Below, in pieces: positions 55,712 to 64,000 of a stretch of DNA of 64,000 nucleotides. Under the pieces are notes generated by a model. It ran no database searches. It worked only from the letters and a program-made list of their open reading frames with translations, and had not been told where the DNA came from. Made by a program: the position numbers and the translations under genes. Origin of the DNA: Alphaproteobacteria bacterium (GTDB taxonomy: Bacteria > Pseudomonadota > Alphaproteobacteria > Rhizobiales > Devosiaceae); assembly GCA_018818925.1 (NCBI GenBank), contig JAHJQZ010000090.1:97025-161024 (forward strand), read 5' to 3'. Each line of letters opens with the position of its first letter. The stretch's first letter is position 1.

Positions 55712-56209
55712 ATGAGCAAACCCCTTGAGGTGGATCAGGTCCTGATCCGCGCCATCGCGGAGCTGCTGAACGAGCAAGATCTCGCCGAGATCGAAATCGA
55801 GCGCGACGATTTCCGCGTCCGTGTCACGCGCGCCCATCCCGGCGCCGCCGCGATGTCCTACGCCGTGCCGTCCGCCATGCCGCCGGCGCCGCATATTCAT
55901 CCGGCCCTGCCGGCCGGCCTAACCGGCACGCCGACCGCCGCTTCAATCCCTTCGCCCGAGGACCTGGCCGCCCTGCCCGGCACCCTGACCTCGCCGATGG
56001 TCGGCACTGCCTATCTGGCGCCCGAGCCGGGCGCCAAGCCCTTCGTCGAAATCGGCGCCAAGGTTGCCGAGGGTCAGACCGTCCTGATCATCGAGGCGAT
56101 GAAGACAATGAACCAGATACCGGCCCACCGTTCCGGCACGATCACCCGCTTCCTCGTCGAAAACGGCCAGCCGGTCGAATACGGCGAGCCGCTTGCCATC
56201 ATTGAGTAA
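55712..56209 (+). CDS. accB: Biotin carboxyl carrier protein of acetyl-CoA carboxylase
   Basis: 165 residues. The N-terminal AccB helix ([20 protein letters not shown]), a Pro/Ala linker (residues ~50-85) and the biotinyl domain with the biotinylated lysine in [12 protein letters not shown]. It carries the carboxyl group in fatty-acid initiation. The start is ATG 55712 (MSKPLEVDQ) after GGGGAG. It is separated from accC by 96 bases holding a family A repeat fragment. Confidence 0.97.
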   Translation: MSKPLEVDQVLIRAIAELLNEQDLAEIEIERDDFRVRVTRAHPGAAAMSYAVPSAMPPAPHIHPALPAGLTGTPTAASIPSPEDLAALPGTLTSPMVGTAYLAPEPGAKPFVEIGAKVAEGQTVLIIEAMKTMNQIPAHRSGTITRFLVENGQPVEYGEPLAIIE

Positions 56210-56212
56210 GAG

Positions 56213-56262
56213 CGAGGTCCGAAAAGTGGGAACCGGTTTTCGGATAAGCCGAACGGCAACGG
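56213..56262. repeat. Family A repeat fragment between accB and accC
   Basis: On the minus strand it reads CGAAAACCGGTTCCCACTTT then TCGGACCTCGCTC, the 3' module of family A (compare 43090-43122). Insertion here did not separate the genes functionally as far as can be seen. Confidence 0.5.
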
Positions 56263-56305
56263 AGACGAATAGCAATCTGGTCGCCTGCGAACGGGACGGC
56301 CGTTG

Positions 56306-57658
56306 ATGTTTCAAAAGGTCCTCATCGCCAATCGCGGCGAAATCGCCTTGCGCGTCCTGCGCGCCTGCAAGGAACTCGGCATCGCAACCGTCGCGGTCCA
56401 TTCGACCGCCGACGCCAATGCCATGCATGTCCGGCTCGCCGATGAGAGCGTGTGCATCGGCCCGCCGCCGGCCCGCGATTCCTATCTGCACATTCCCTCG
56501 ATCGTCGCCGCCTGCGAGATCACCGGCGCCGACGCCGTGCATCCCGGCTACGGCTTTCTAAGCGAGAATGCCCGTTTCGCCCGTATCCTCGAAAGCCACA
56601 AGATCGCCTTCATCGGCCCGTCCGCCCATCATATCGAGATCATGGGCGACAAGATCATGGCCAAGAAGACGGCGCTCGAACTCGGCATCCCCTGCGTGCC
56701 CGGCTCCGCGGGCGGTGTCGCCAGCGAGGCCGAGGCCAAGAAGGTCGCCAAGGACATTGGCTATCCGGTGCTGATCAAGGCCGCCTCCGGCGGCGGCGGA
56801 CGCGGCATGAAGGTGGCGAAATCCGAATCGGAAATCGCCATAGCCTTCTCGACGGCCCGGTCCGAAGCCAAGGCCGCCTTTGGCGACGATGCCGTCTATA
56901 TCGAGAAATATCTCGGCAAGCCGCGCCATATCGAGGTGCAGGTCATCGGCGACGGCAAGGGCAATGCCATCCATCTCGGCACGCGCGACTGCTCGCTGCA
57001 GCGCCGCCATCAGAAAATCCTCGAAGAGGCCCCGGCCTCGACCATCGCCATCGAGAGGCGCATGGAGATCGGCGAAATCTGCGCCGCCGCCATGCGCAAG
57101 CTCCAGTATTCGGGCGCCGGTACCATCGAGTTCCTCTACGAGAACGGCGAATTCTACTTCATCGAGATGAACACGCGCCTGCAGGTCGAGCATCCGGTGA
57201 CCGAGCGCATCACCAACATGGACATCGTCTACGAGCAGATCCGCGTCGCCGGCGGCGAGCCCTTGTCATTGACCCAGGACGAGATCACGTATTTCGGCCA
57301 CGCCATCGAGTGCCGCATCAATGCCGAGGACGCCGAGACCTTCGCGCCCTCGCCCGGCACCATCACCTATTACCATCCGGCGGGCGGCGTCGGCGTGCGC
57401 GTCGATTCCTCGGTCTATCAGGGCTACAAGATCCCGCCCTATTACGACAGCCTGATCGGCAAGCTGATCGTGCATGGCCGCACCCGTGACGAATGCCTGA
57501 TGCGCCTGAGGCGCGCTCTTGACGAATTCATCGTCGATGGGGTCAAGACCACCCTGCCCCTGTTTCGCCGGCTGATCGACGAGCCGGCCATCAAGACGGC
57601 CGACTACGACATTCACTGGCTCGAAGCCTGGCTCGAAGCTGGCAGGAAGAAGGGGTAA
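56306..57658 (+). CDS. accC: Biotin carboxylase subunit of acetyl-CoA carboxylase
   Basis: A 450-residue ATP-grasp enzyme that carboxylates biotin on AccB. The N-domain begins FQKVLIANRGEIALRVLRAC; the ATP-grasp glycine loop is AASGGGGRGMKVAK; the catalytic block EMNTRLQVEHPVTE is intact. The start is ATG 56306, just after a TTG in the same frame. It is followed by aat ten bases later. Confidence 0.98.
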   Translation: MFQKVLIANRGEIALRVLRACKELGIATVAVHSTADANAMHVRLADESVCIGPPPARDSYLHIPSIVAACEITGADAVHPGYGFLSENARFARILESHKIAFIGPSAHHIEIMGDKIMAKKTALELGIPCVPGSAGGVASEAEAKKVAKDIGYPVLIKAASGGGGRGMKVAKSESEIAIAFSTARSEAKAAFGDDAVYIEKYLGKPRHIEVQVIGDGKGNAIHLGTRDCSLQRRHQKILEEAPASTIAIERRMEIGEICAAAMRKLQYSGAGTIEFLYENGEFYFIEMNTRLQVEHPVTERITNMDIVYEQIRVAGGEPLSLTQDEITYFGHAIECRINAEDAETFAPSPGTITYYHPAGGVGVRVDSSVYQGYKIPPYYDSLIGKLIVHGRTRDECLMRLRRALDEFIVDGVKTTLPLFRRLIDEPAIKTADYDIHWLEAWLEAGRKKG

Positions 57659-57667
57659 GCTCATTTC

Positions 57668-58306
57668 ATGAGCCGCCCCGACCCGTTCGAACTCGAAATC
57701 ACGCCCGACCTGATCCTTAGGGCCTATCGCGCCGGCATCTTCCCCATGGCCGAGAGCGCCGGGGACGAGGACCTGTTCTGGGTCTCGCCCGAACGGCGCG
57801 GCATCCTGCCGCTCGACGGGCTTCACGTCTCGAAAAGCCTCAGGAAATCCATGCGGCGCAACGACTACGCGCTGCGCATCGACACCGATTTCGACGCCAT
57901 CATTGATGCCTGCGCCACTATGGGCACCGACCGCGACTCGACCTGGATCAATTCGACCATCCGCTCGGTCTATGGCGAGCTGTTCCGAAGGCGCCATTGC
58001 CACACCGTTGAGGTCTGGGACGGGACCGGCCTGGTCGGCGGTCTTTACGGTCTTGCCATCGGTGGCGCCTTTTTCGGCGAATCGATGTTCCACACGCGGA
58101 CCGACGCTTCCAAGATCGCCCTGGTGCATCTGGTCGAACGTTTAAAAGCCGGCGGCTTCGTTCTTTTGGACACGCAATTCCTGACCGAACACCTCGCCTC
58201 GCTCGGCGGCATCGAGATCAAGCGCGAGACCTACGAAATGCTGCTCGCCGACGCACTGGCCCGGAAGGGGGATTTTGGCGCGCTGGACAGGCAGATGGAA
58301 ACCTGA
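57668..58306 (+). CDS. aat: Leucyl/phenylalanyl-tRNA-protein transferase
   Basis: A 212-residue N-end-rule enzyme that adds Leu or Phe to N-terminal Arg or Lys, marking proteins for ClpS/ClpAP. Typical blocks are YRAGIFPMAES, FWVSPERRGILPLD and GGLYGLAIGGAFFGESMF. It starts ten bases after accC, suggesting one transcript, and is convergent with DUF2155. Confidence 0.96.
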   Translation: MSRPDPFELEITPDLILRAYRAGIFPMAESAGDEDLFWVSPERRGILPLDGLHVSKSLRKSMRRNDYALRIDTDFDAIIDACATMGTDRDSTWINSTIRSVYGELFRRRHCHTVEVWDGTGLVGGLYGLAIGGAFFGESMFHTRTDASKIALVHLVERLKAGGFVLLDTQFLTEHLASLGGIEIKRETYEMLLADALARKGDFGALDRQMET

Positions 58307-58321
58307 ACGGGCGGCCCACGC

Positions 58322-58729
58322 CTATCCCCGCTGGTCGGGCGGCGGTACGTCGCTCGACTGCTTGCAGTCGATCAGCCAGATGTCGTAGACGGCGTTGTCG
58401 ATGGCGTTGAGCGCCGGGCTGTCGGCGAACATCCAGCCGGTGAAGACGCGCTTGAGCGTGCCCTGCAGGCTCACCTGGTCGACCTCGATGAAGACGGTGG
58501 TACGCTGCGTCTCGGTCGGCGGCCGCGTGTAGCAGGCGCGCGGCGTGATCTGCAGCGAGCCGTATTGCACCGTCTCATCGATATAGACGTCGAATGTGGT
58601 GATCCGCCCGGTGATCTTGTCGAGCCCGTCGAAAGTCGCCACCGGATTGGCGATGCTCTCGGCCAGTGCCGGCGCGACGCCGAACGCACCCGCCAACAAA
58701 AACCCAAGTCCGAAAAGAAATCGCTTCAT
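58322..58729 (-). CDS. DUF2155 secreted protein
   Basis: 135 residues. Signal peptide (MKRFLFGLGFLLAGAFGVAP, cleaved after ALA) and a DUF2155 domain with its two cysteines (PRACYTRPP, LIDCKQSSD) and the tryptophan-rich FTGWMFADSPALNAIDNAVY. Function unknown; it is probably periplasmic. The start is ATG 58729. It lies 47 bases downstream of the NDUFA12 gene, a pairing conserved in alphaproteobacteria. Confidence 0.92.
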   Translation of the reverse strand: MKRFLFGLGFLLAGAFGVAPALAESIANPVATFDGLDKITGRITTFDVYIDETVQYGSLQITPRACYTRPPTETQRTTVFIEVDQVSLQGTLKRVFTGWMFADSPALNAIDNAVYDIWLIDCKQSSDVPPPDQRG

Positions 58730-58776
58730 CGCCACGCGGTCAGCAAGTGCAGGATAATGTGTCCGATTGGCGGCGC

Positions 58777-59160
58777 TCACGCGTCCGGCGACCAGGCCTC
58801 ATAGTCGCCCGTGACCTTCGGCCGCCTGCCGGCGTTGAGGATGCTGCCATCGGGGCGATAGGCGGCGGCGCTGCCGGTCAGGTTGACCTGGTGCGGCACC
58901 TCCCAGGAATGGGGTATGTAGGCATCTTCGGTTGGCGGCACGTCGGTGCGGTGGTGCATCCAGCCGTGCCAGCCGGGCGGAATGGCCGAGGCGTCCGCCG
59001 GTCCGTTGAAGATCACCCAGCGCCGATCGTTCTTTCGCCCCCGGTAATAGCGGTTGCCCATCGCGTCGGAGCCGACATAGCGGCCCTGAAATGCCGTCCA
59101 CAGGCGCACGCCGAGCGTTTGCTTGTGCCACCAGATGAAGAGTTCGGCCAAAAGCTGCAT
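58777..59160 (-). CDS. NDUFA12-like accessory subunit of NADH:ubiquinone oxidoreductase
   Basis: A 127-residue homologue of the mitochondrial complex I subunit NDUFA12 (B17.2), one of the few supernumerary subunits shared with alphaproteobacteria. The conserved GNRYYRGRKNDRRWVIFNG and the HHRTDVPPTE...YIPHSWE block are present. It binds the peripheral arm near the quinone site. The start is ATG 59160. Confidence 0.93.
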   Translation of the reverse strand: MQLLAELFIWWHKQTLGVRLWTAFQGRYVGSDAMGNRYYRGRKNDRRWVIFNGPADASAIPPGWHGWMHHRTDVPPTEDAYIPHSWEVPHQVNLTGSAAAYRPDGSILNAGRRPKVTGDYEAWSPDA

Positions 59161-60280
59161 GCTGCCGGTCCGTTACGTTTGCGGGATCGGCCCAGCATCT
59201 AGCATGGGACTTGCCGCTAGCCTAGCCCCGAGGCCTCGCCGTTTGCCGGTCGAAACAAGGCCGTTGCTCGGTCGGGCGACGGTGCGGTGCCTCTTGCGCC
59301 GAATCCGAGCCGGCGCAACGCCAATAGCCGGCGGGCGCCGGCACCGTCCATCTTTTGCACCGCCGCCCCGGGCCGGGGTGATTCGCGGTCCGGGCAACAC
59401 AGGTCCGCCGGAAAAGCCGCCGCCGCCCGCGCCAACTCCGCCGGACCCGTCGGCGGAAATGCCCGCCGGCCGGCGCCGACGGCGCGGTTGCCGCCGTCCC
59501 GATGCCGCGACGACCGCGTCCGGGCGTGCTTGCGCGACGAGCAGGTGTCGCGGCGTCGGGACGGCGACTTGTGCAATCCCGTTAAAAAAATGCGCTTGAC
59601 AGAATCGTCACAAAAACTTGTGCGAAAGCCGCCCGCTTTCGTGCCGAGATCGCCGCAATGGCATCGCAAAATGCGAAACAGGTTCGAGCGGTGAAAACCT
59701 TGCTGTGCGGTGCATTTGCCTGCCGGAGTGCATGAATCCGTTCGGGACGAACCGCGCGGCAGGCGGCAAGATTTGCCCATTGGAAAAAGCGCCAAGAGCC
59801 TATATGCCGCAGCACCGGTTTATCCCCGGTGTTCACACTTTGCATACTAGATTTAGCGATTATGCTGGCGTGCAAACACAAGGGGTTGTCATTTTTCGAA
59901 ATGAGAACGGTTGACGGAATTTCGAAAACGGGACTAGCCTTAGCTCTGCTGCTCGACATCGCTTCTTGGCAAAACGGCCTCAGGCCGGTGCAGGATGCCG
60001 AACAGGGAACCGGGATATGCGCCAACACAATTCGGACAGGCGCGTACCGGAACCTTTTCGGCGGGGATCACATTGTGAACCTCGCGTGGAATGCGAGCGG
60101 CGGCACCGCCCGACCGAGGCCGGCACGAGACCGGCGGACGGGCAGAGTAGACGGTGCCAGTCGCGTTCGGGGCCGGGTAACGGTCCCGCTTTGGGGAAGC
60201 TAGAACTTGGGGTCAGAGGCCGATTTTAGGCTTCGGGGCGATAGTCGCGCCTGTTTTTCAATTGGGGGTTCGCACCAACA
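59161..60280 (+). other. 1.1-kb region upstream of nrdJ with no recognised gene
   Basis: No frame on either strand gives a recognisable protein; the longest are Arg/Pro-rich and lack ribosome sites. The segment 59280-59580 is very G+C-rich, while 59580-59950 is distinctly lower in G+C. A promoter-like TTGACG-N17-CTAGCC lies at 59911-59939, leaving a leader of about 335 bases before nrdJ that contains several short inverted repeats. I see no cobalamin riboswitch core and no tRNA. Confidence 0.4.
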
Positions 60281-63200
60281 ATGCGTATCGAGCGTCGTTT
60301 TACCAAACCGGATCAGTCGGCCTATGCCGGGATCACCTTCCGCAAGGCGATCAGTGAGATCAAGAATCCGGACGGGTCCATCGTTTTCCGCATGGCGGAT
60401 ATCGACGTGCCGGCCGCCTGGTCGCAGGTCGCGTCCGATATCATCGCCCAGAAGTATTTCCGCAAGGCCGGCATCGCCCGCGCCCTCAGGCGCGTCGAGG
60501 AAAACGGCGTGCCCTCCTGGCTGTGGCGCTCCGTGCCCGACGAAAAGGCACTGGCGAAGCTCCCCGAAGACGCGCGCTACGGCGCCGAGACCGACAGCCG
60601 TCAGGTCTTCGACCGTCTTGCCGGCACCTGGACCTATTGGGGCTTCAAGGGCAAGTATTTCAATTCCGAGCAAGACGCCCGCGCCTTTTACGACGAAATC
60701 CGCTACATGCTCGCCACCCAGCGCGTTGCCCCCAACTCGCCGCAATGGTTCAACACCGGCCTTCACTGGGCCTATGGCATCGACGGTCCGAGCCAGGGGC
60801 ATTTTTATGTCGACCCGTTCTCGGGCGAGCTGACCCAGTCGCAAAGCGCCTACGAGCATCCCCAGCCGCATGCCTGCTTCATCCAGTCCGTCGGCGATGA
60901 TCTCGTCAACGAGGGCGGCATCATGGACCTTTGGGTCCGCGAAGCGCGCCTGTTCAAATACGGCTCGGGCACCGGCTCGAACTTCTCGCGTCTGCGTGGC
61001 GAAGGCGAACGCCTTTCGGGCGGCGGCAAGTCCTCGGGGCTGATGAGCTTCCTGAAGATTGGCGACCGCGCCGCCGGCGCCATCAAGTCGGGCGGCACCA
61101 CCCGCCGCGCCGCCAAGATGGTGGTGGTCGACATCGACCATCCCGATATCGAGGCCTATATCAACTGGAAGGTGAAGGAGGAGCAAAAGGTTGCCGCCCT
61201 CGTCACCGGCTCGCGGATCGTCTCGAAGCATCTGAAGGCCGTGCTCAAGGCCTGCGTCAATTGCGAGGCTGCCGACGGCGCCTGCTTCGAGGTCAACAAG
61301 AACCCGGCTCTGAAGCGCGAGGTCAGGGCCGCCAAGAAAGCGCTGGTGCCGGAAAACTACATCCAGCGCGTCATCCAGTTCGCCCGCCAGGGCTACACAG
61401 AGATGGATTTCCCGGTCTACAACACCGACTGGGATTCGGAAGCCTATCTGACCGTCGCCGGCCAGAACTCCAACAATTCGGTGCGCGTCACCGACGAATT
61501 CCTGCGCGCCGTCGAGAACGATGGCGACTGGAGCCTTGTCGGGCGCACCACGGGCAAGATCACCAAGACGCTGAAGGCGCGCGACCTCTGGGAGCAGATC
61601 GGCTATGCCGCCTGGGCCTCGGCCGACCCCGGCATCCAGTATCATACCACGATCAACGACTGGCACACCTGCCCCGCCGCCGGGCCGATCACCGCCTCCA
61701 ATCCGTGCTCGGAATACATGTTCCTTGACGACACGGCCTGCAATCTCGCCTCGATCAACCTATTGCCCTATCGCAAGCCGGATTCGCTGTTCGACACCGA
61801 CGCGTTCGAACACACCGTCCGGTTGTGGACGATCGTCCTCGAAATCTCGGTGATGATGGCGCAGTTCCCCTCGCGGGCCATCGCCGAACGTTCCTATCTC
61901 TACCGCACGCTCGGCCTCGGGTTCGCCAATATCGGCGGCATGCTGATGACCTCGGGCATCCCCTATGACAGCGACGAGGGCCGCGCCATCTGCGGCGCCA
62001 TCTCCGCCGTCATGACCGGCGTTTCCTATGCGACCTCGGCCGAAATGGCCGGCGAACTCGGCGCCTTCCCGGACTACAAGCGCAACAAGACCTCGATGCT
62101 GAGGGTGATCGCCAATCACCGCACCGCCGCTCACGGCAAGCAGACGGGCTACAAAAAACTCAATATCGAGCCGGTGCCGCTCGACCATGCCTCCTGCCCG
62201 GACGAAAACCTCGTCGCCCGCGCCAAAAGCGCCTGGGACGAAGCCTATGCGCTCGGCAAAGTGCACGGCTACCGCAATGCCCAGGTCTCGGTCGTCGCCC
62301 CCACCGGCACGATCGGCCTCGTCATGGATTGCGACACCACCGGCATCGAGCCCGACTACGCCCTCGTCAAGTTCAAGAAGCTCGCCGGCGGCGGCTATTT
62401 CAAGATCATCAACCGCGCCGTGCCCCCGGCCTTGCGCACCCTCGGCTATTCGGAGGCCGACATCGCCGAGATCGAGGCCTATGCCGTTGGCCATGGCGAT
62501 CTCAACCAGGCGCCCGCCATCAATCCGGCCTCGCTCAGGACCAAGGGCTTCACCGACGAAATCATCGCAACGCTCAACACCGCGTTAAAGACCGCCTTCG
62601 ACATCAAGTTCGCCTTCAACAAGTTCACGCTCGGCGAGGATTTCTGCCGCGACGTGCTCGGTTTCTCGGACGACGAACTCAACGATTTCACCTTCGAGAT
62701 GCTTCCCGCCCTCGGCTTTTCCAAAAAGGAGATCGAGGCGGCCAATATCCATGTCTGCGGTGCCATGACGCTCGAAGGCGCCCCGCATTTGAGGGCCGCC
62801 GACCTGCCGGTCTTCGATTGCGCCAGCCCGACCGGCAAGACCGGTAAGCGCTATTTGTCGGTCGAAAGCCACATCCGCATGATGGCGGCGAGCCAGCCGT
62901 TCATCTCCGGCGCCATCAGCAAAACCATCAACATGCCGAACGATGCGACCGTCGATGACGCCAAGTCGGCCTATATGCTGAGCTGGCAGCTCGCCCTGAA
63001 GGCCAACGCGCTTTACCGCGACGGCTCTAAGCTTTCCCAGCCGCTCAATGCCTCGCTCGTCGCCGAGACGGACGAGGACGAGGACGATGCCGTCGAGGCG
63101 CTGATCGCCCAGCCGGCTTCGGCCCGCACCGCGGCCATCGCCGAAAAGATCATCGAGCGCGTCATCGAGCGCATTCGCGACCGCGAGAAGCTGCCGCATC

Positions 63201-63499
63201 GCAGGAAGGGCTACACCCAGAAGGCCATTGTCGGCGGCCACAAGGTCTATGTCCGCACCGGCGAGTACGAGGACGGGCGTTTGGGCGAGATCTTCATCGA
63301 CATGCACAAGGAAGGCGCCGCCTTCCGCGCCATGATGAACAATTTCGCCATTTCCATCTCGCTCGGCCTGCAATACGGCGTGCCGCTCGAGGAATATGTC
63401 GAGGCCTTCACCTTCACCCGCTTCGAGCCGGCCGGCATGGTCATCGGCAACGACGCGATCAAGAACGCCACGTCGATCCTGGACTACGTGTTCCGCGAG
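60281..63499 (+). CDS. nrdJ: Class II (adenosylcobalamin-dependent) ribonucleotide reductase, C-terminus lost
   Basis: About 1073 residues of NrdJ, which makes deoxyribonucleotides with a B12-derived radical. Present are the first redox Cys ([10 protein letters not shown]), the active-site loop [19 protein letters not shown] with the radical Cys and Glu, and the phosphate-binding [26 protein letters not shown]-like C-domain also runs through [21 protein letters not shown]. The native sequence stops at [12 protein letters not shown], where alphaproteobacterial NrdJ normally continues LAVSYL. After that the frame enters an unrelated M3 peptidase, so the final ~150 residues with the CxxC tail are missing. 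The start is ATG 60281. Confidence 0.95.
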
Positions 63500-63517
63500 C
63501 GGGAGCGGTTCGACTAC
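63482..63517 (+). other. Breakpoint between nrdJ and an unrelated M3 peptidase
   Basis: The peptide DYVFRE (63482-63499) fits both families: ILDYVFRE of NrdJ, and DYVF-x5-RFDYTP of M3 oligopeptidases. Downstream, arginine is often CGG and glycine often GGG or GGA, while upstream CGC and GGC dominate. A join through short shared sequence, probably an assembly error at a contig end, explains this best. Confidence 0.7.
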
Positions 63518-64000
63518 ACGCCGGGCCACTGCGCCCAGTTCCACCAAGGGGTCGAGCGCCACATCGTCCCGTTGCTACGGGAGTGCCAGAAGCGCCGCGC
63601 CCAGGCGATGGGCCTCACCCGGCCCCGACCGTGGGACCTCCTCGCCGACCCGGAGGGGCGGCCCCCGCTCCGTCCGTTCACGGCGAGCACCGAGCTCGTC
63701 GCCGGGTGCATGGAGGTATTCCGCAAGGTGTCTCCCGAGCTCGGGGCCCAGTTCCAGCGGATGGCCGACCTCGGCCTCCTCGACCTCGACAGCCGGAAGG
63801 GGAAGGCCCCCGGCGGCAGTCCACCCTGGCTGGGCGGCGGCTCCCGTTCATCTTCATGAACGCGGTGGGGAGGAACGCCGACCTGTGGACCCTTCTTCAC
63901 GAGGGGGGACACGCGTTCCACGTGTTCGCCACGCGCGCTGAGCCCGTGTACGCCTACCGCCACTCGCCGATGGAGTTCGCCGAGGTGGCCTCGATGGGAA
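63500..64000 (+). pseudogene. M3-family oligopeptidase fragment with a frameshift
   Basis: Residues [20 protein letters not shown], then [18 protein letters not shown] and [17 protein letters not shown] belong to an oligoendopeptidase F-like M3 metallopeptidase. After GKAPGG (base 63817) the frame breaks, consistent with loss of four bases. It resumes in another frame as [18 protein letters not shown] and the zinc motif HEGGH (63898-63912), then HVFATRAEPVYAYRHSPMEF to the window end. No start is present, since it begins inside the nrdJ frame. Confidence 0.8.

Noticed and set aside
59217..59795. A 192-codon minus-strand frame between NDUFA12 and nrdJ
   Set aside because: Arg/Ala/Pro-rich, no ribosome site, no recognisable domain, and other frames over the same DNA look equally good.
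59835..59891. NrdR boxes upstream of nrdJ
   Set aside because: ACACAAGGGGTTGTCA and ACACTTTGCATACTAG match the 16-base consensus only partly, and their 41-base spacing is not the usual one.
59580..60280. Cobalamin riboswitch upstream of the B12-dependent nrdJ
   Set aside because: I looked for the conserved B12-box GCCACTG and the AAGTCCG and CGCAACTG elements and did not find them; a covariance search would decide.

Overview
The window is about 63% G+C and reads as a single chromosomal segment of an alphaproteobacterium, most likely of the order Hyphomicrobiales (Rhizobiales). Several gene orders are typical of that group: sufS2-B-C-D-S1-T-A, amiC-mrcA-prfB beside rne, glnB-glnA, and M48 protease-dsbA-aroQ-accB-accC-aat beside DUF2155 and NDUFA12. 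A Devosiaceae-like host is possible but I cannot prove it. Most of the window is housekeeping DNA with no phage, IS element or CRISPR array. The exception is the last ~500 bases, which look like DNA from a different organism joined inside nrdJ.

Layout. 1-3.9 kb (minus): lon, an Rsm22-like methyltransferase, clpX and clpP, with RpoH-type heat-shock promoters in front of lon and clpP. 3.9-4.2 kb: a tiny complete transcription unit (promoter, 29-codon ORF, intrinsic terminator). 4.3-7.1 kb (plus): an HTH protein, a secreted protein, TrmO and an AraC/GyrI regulator. 7.1-11.1 kb (minus): the oxygen-independent ubiquinone genes ubiT-ubiU-ubiV behind an FNR-like site, and the NAD(P)HX repair enzyme. 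11.2-15 kb: trigger factor, tRNA-Leu, and glnB-glnA behind a sigma-54 promoter. 15-17.6 kb: two tandem PilZ paralogues and a Gly-rich secreted protein. 17.8-23.9 kb: parE, a DEAD-box helicase, a diguanylate cyclase, and an Lrp/DUF2000 pair.

24-31.8 kb (minus) is a complete SUF iron-sulfur operon. It starts with a second cysteine desulfurase under an Irr/ICE-type palindrome and carries two small cupin genes between sufB and sufC, joined to its neighbours by 4-base overlaps. 32-39.9 kb: a hydrolase, tyrS, a decayed ParDE toxin-antitoxin pair, a giant AsmA/YhdP-like envelope protein and a Bcp-type peroxiredoxin. 39.9-50.4 kb: an M23 peptidase, prfB with its programmed +1 frameshift, PBP1A, an AmiC amidase, and RNase E with a ~600-base leader. 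50.5-59.2 kb: a WYL regulator, a glyoxalase-fold protein, an aminotransferase, an M48 protease, a DsbA-like protein, aroQ, accB, accC, aat, DUF2155 and NDUFA12. 59.2-64 kb: a 1.1-kb non-coding stretch, then B12-dependent ribonucleotide reductase nrdJ. nrdJ is interrupted near 63,490 by an M3 oligopeptidase fragment of foreign codon usage that itself carries a frameshift.

Functionally the region combines ATP-dependent proteolysis, nitrogen signalling, Fe-S biogenesis, envelope synthesis, fatty-acid initiation (AccBC) and translation termination. Three inferred regulatory links stand out: heat shock to lon/clpP, oxygen to ubiTUV, and iron to suf.
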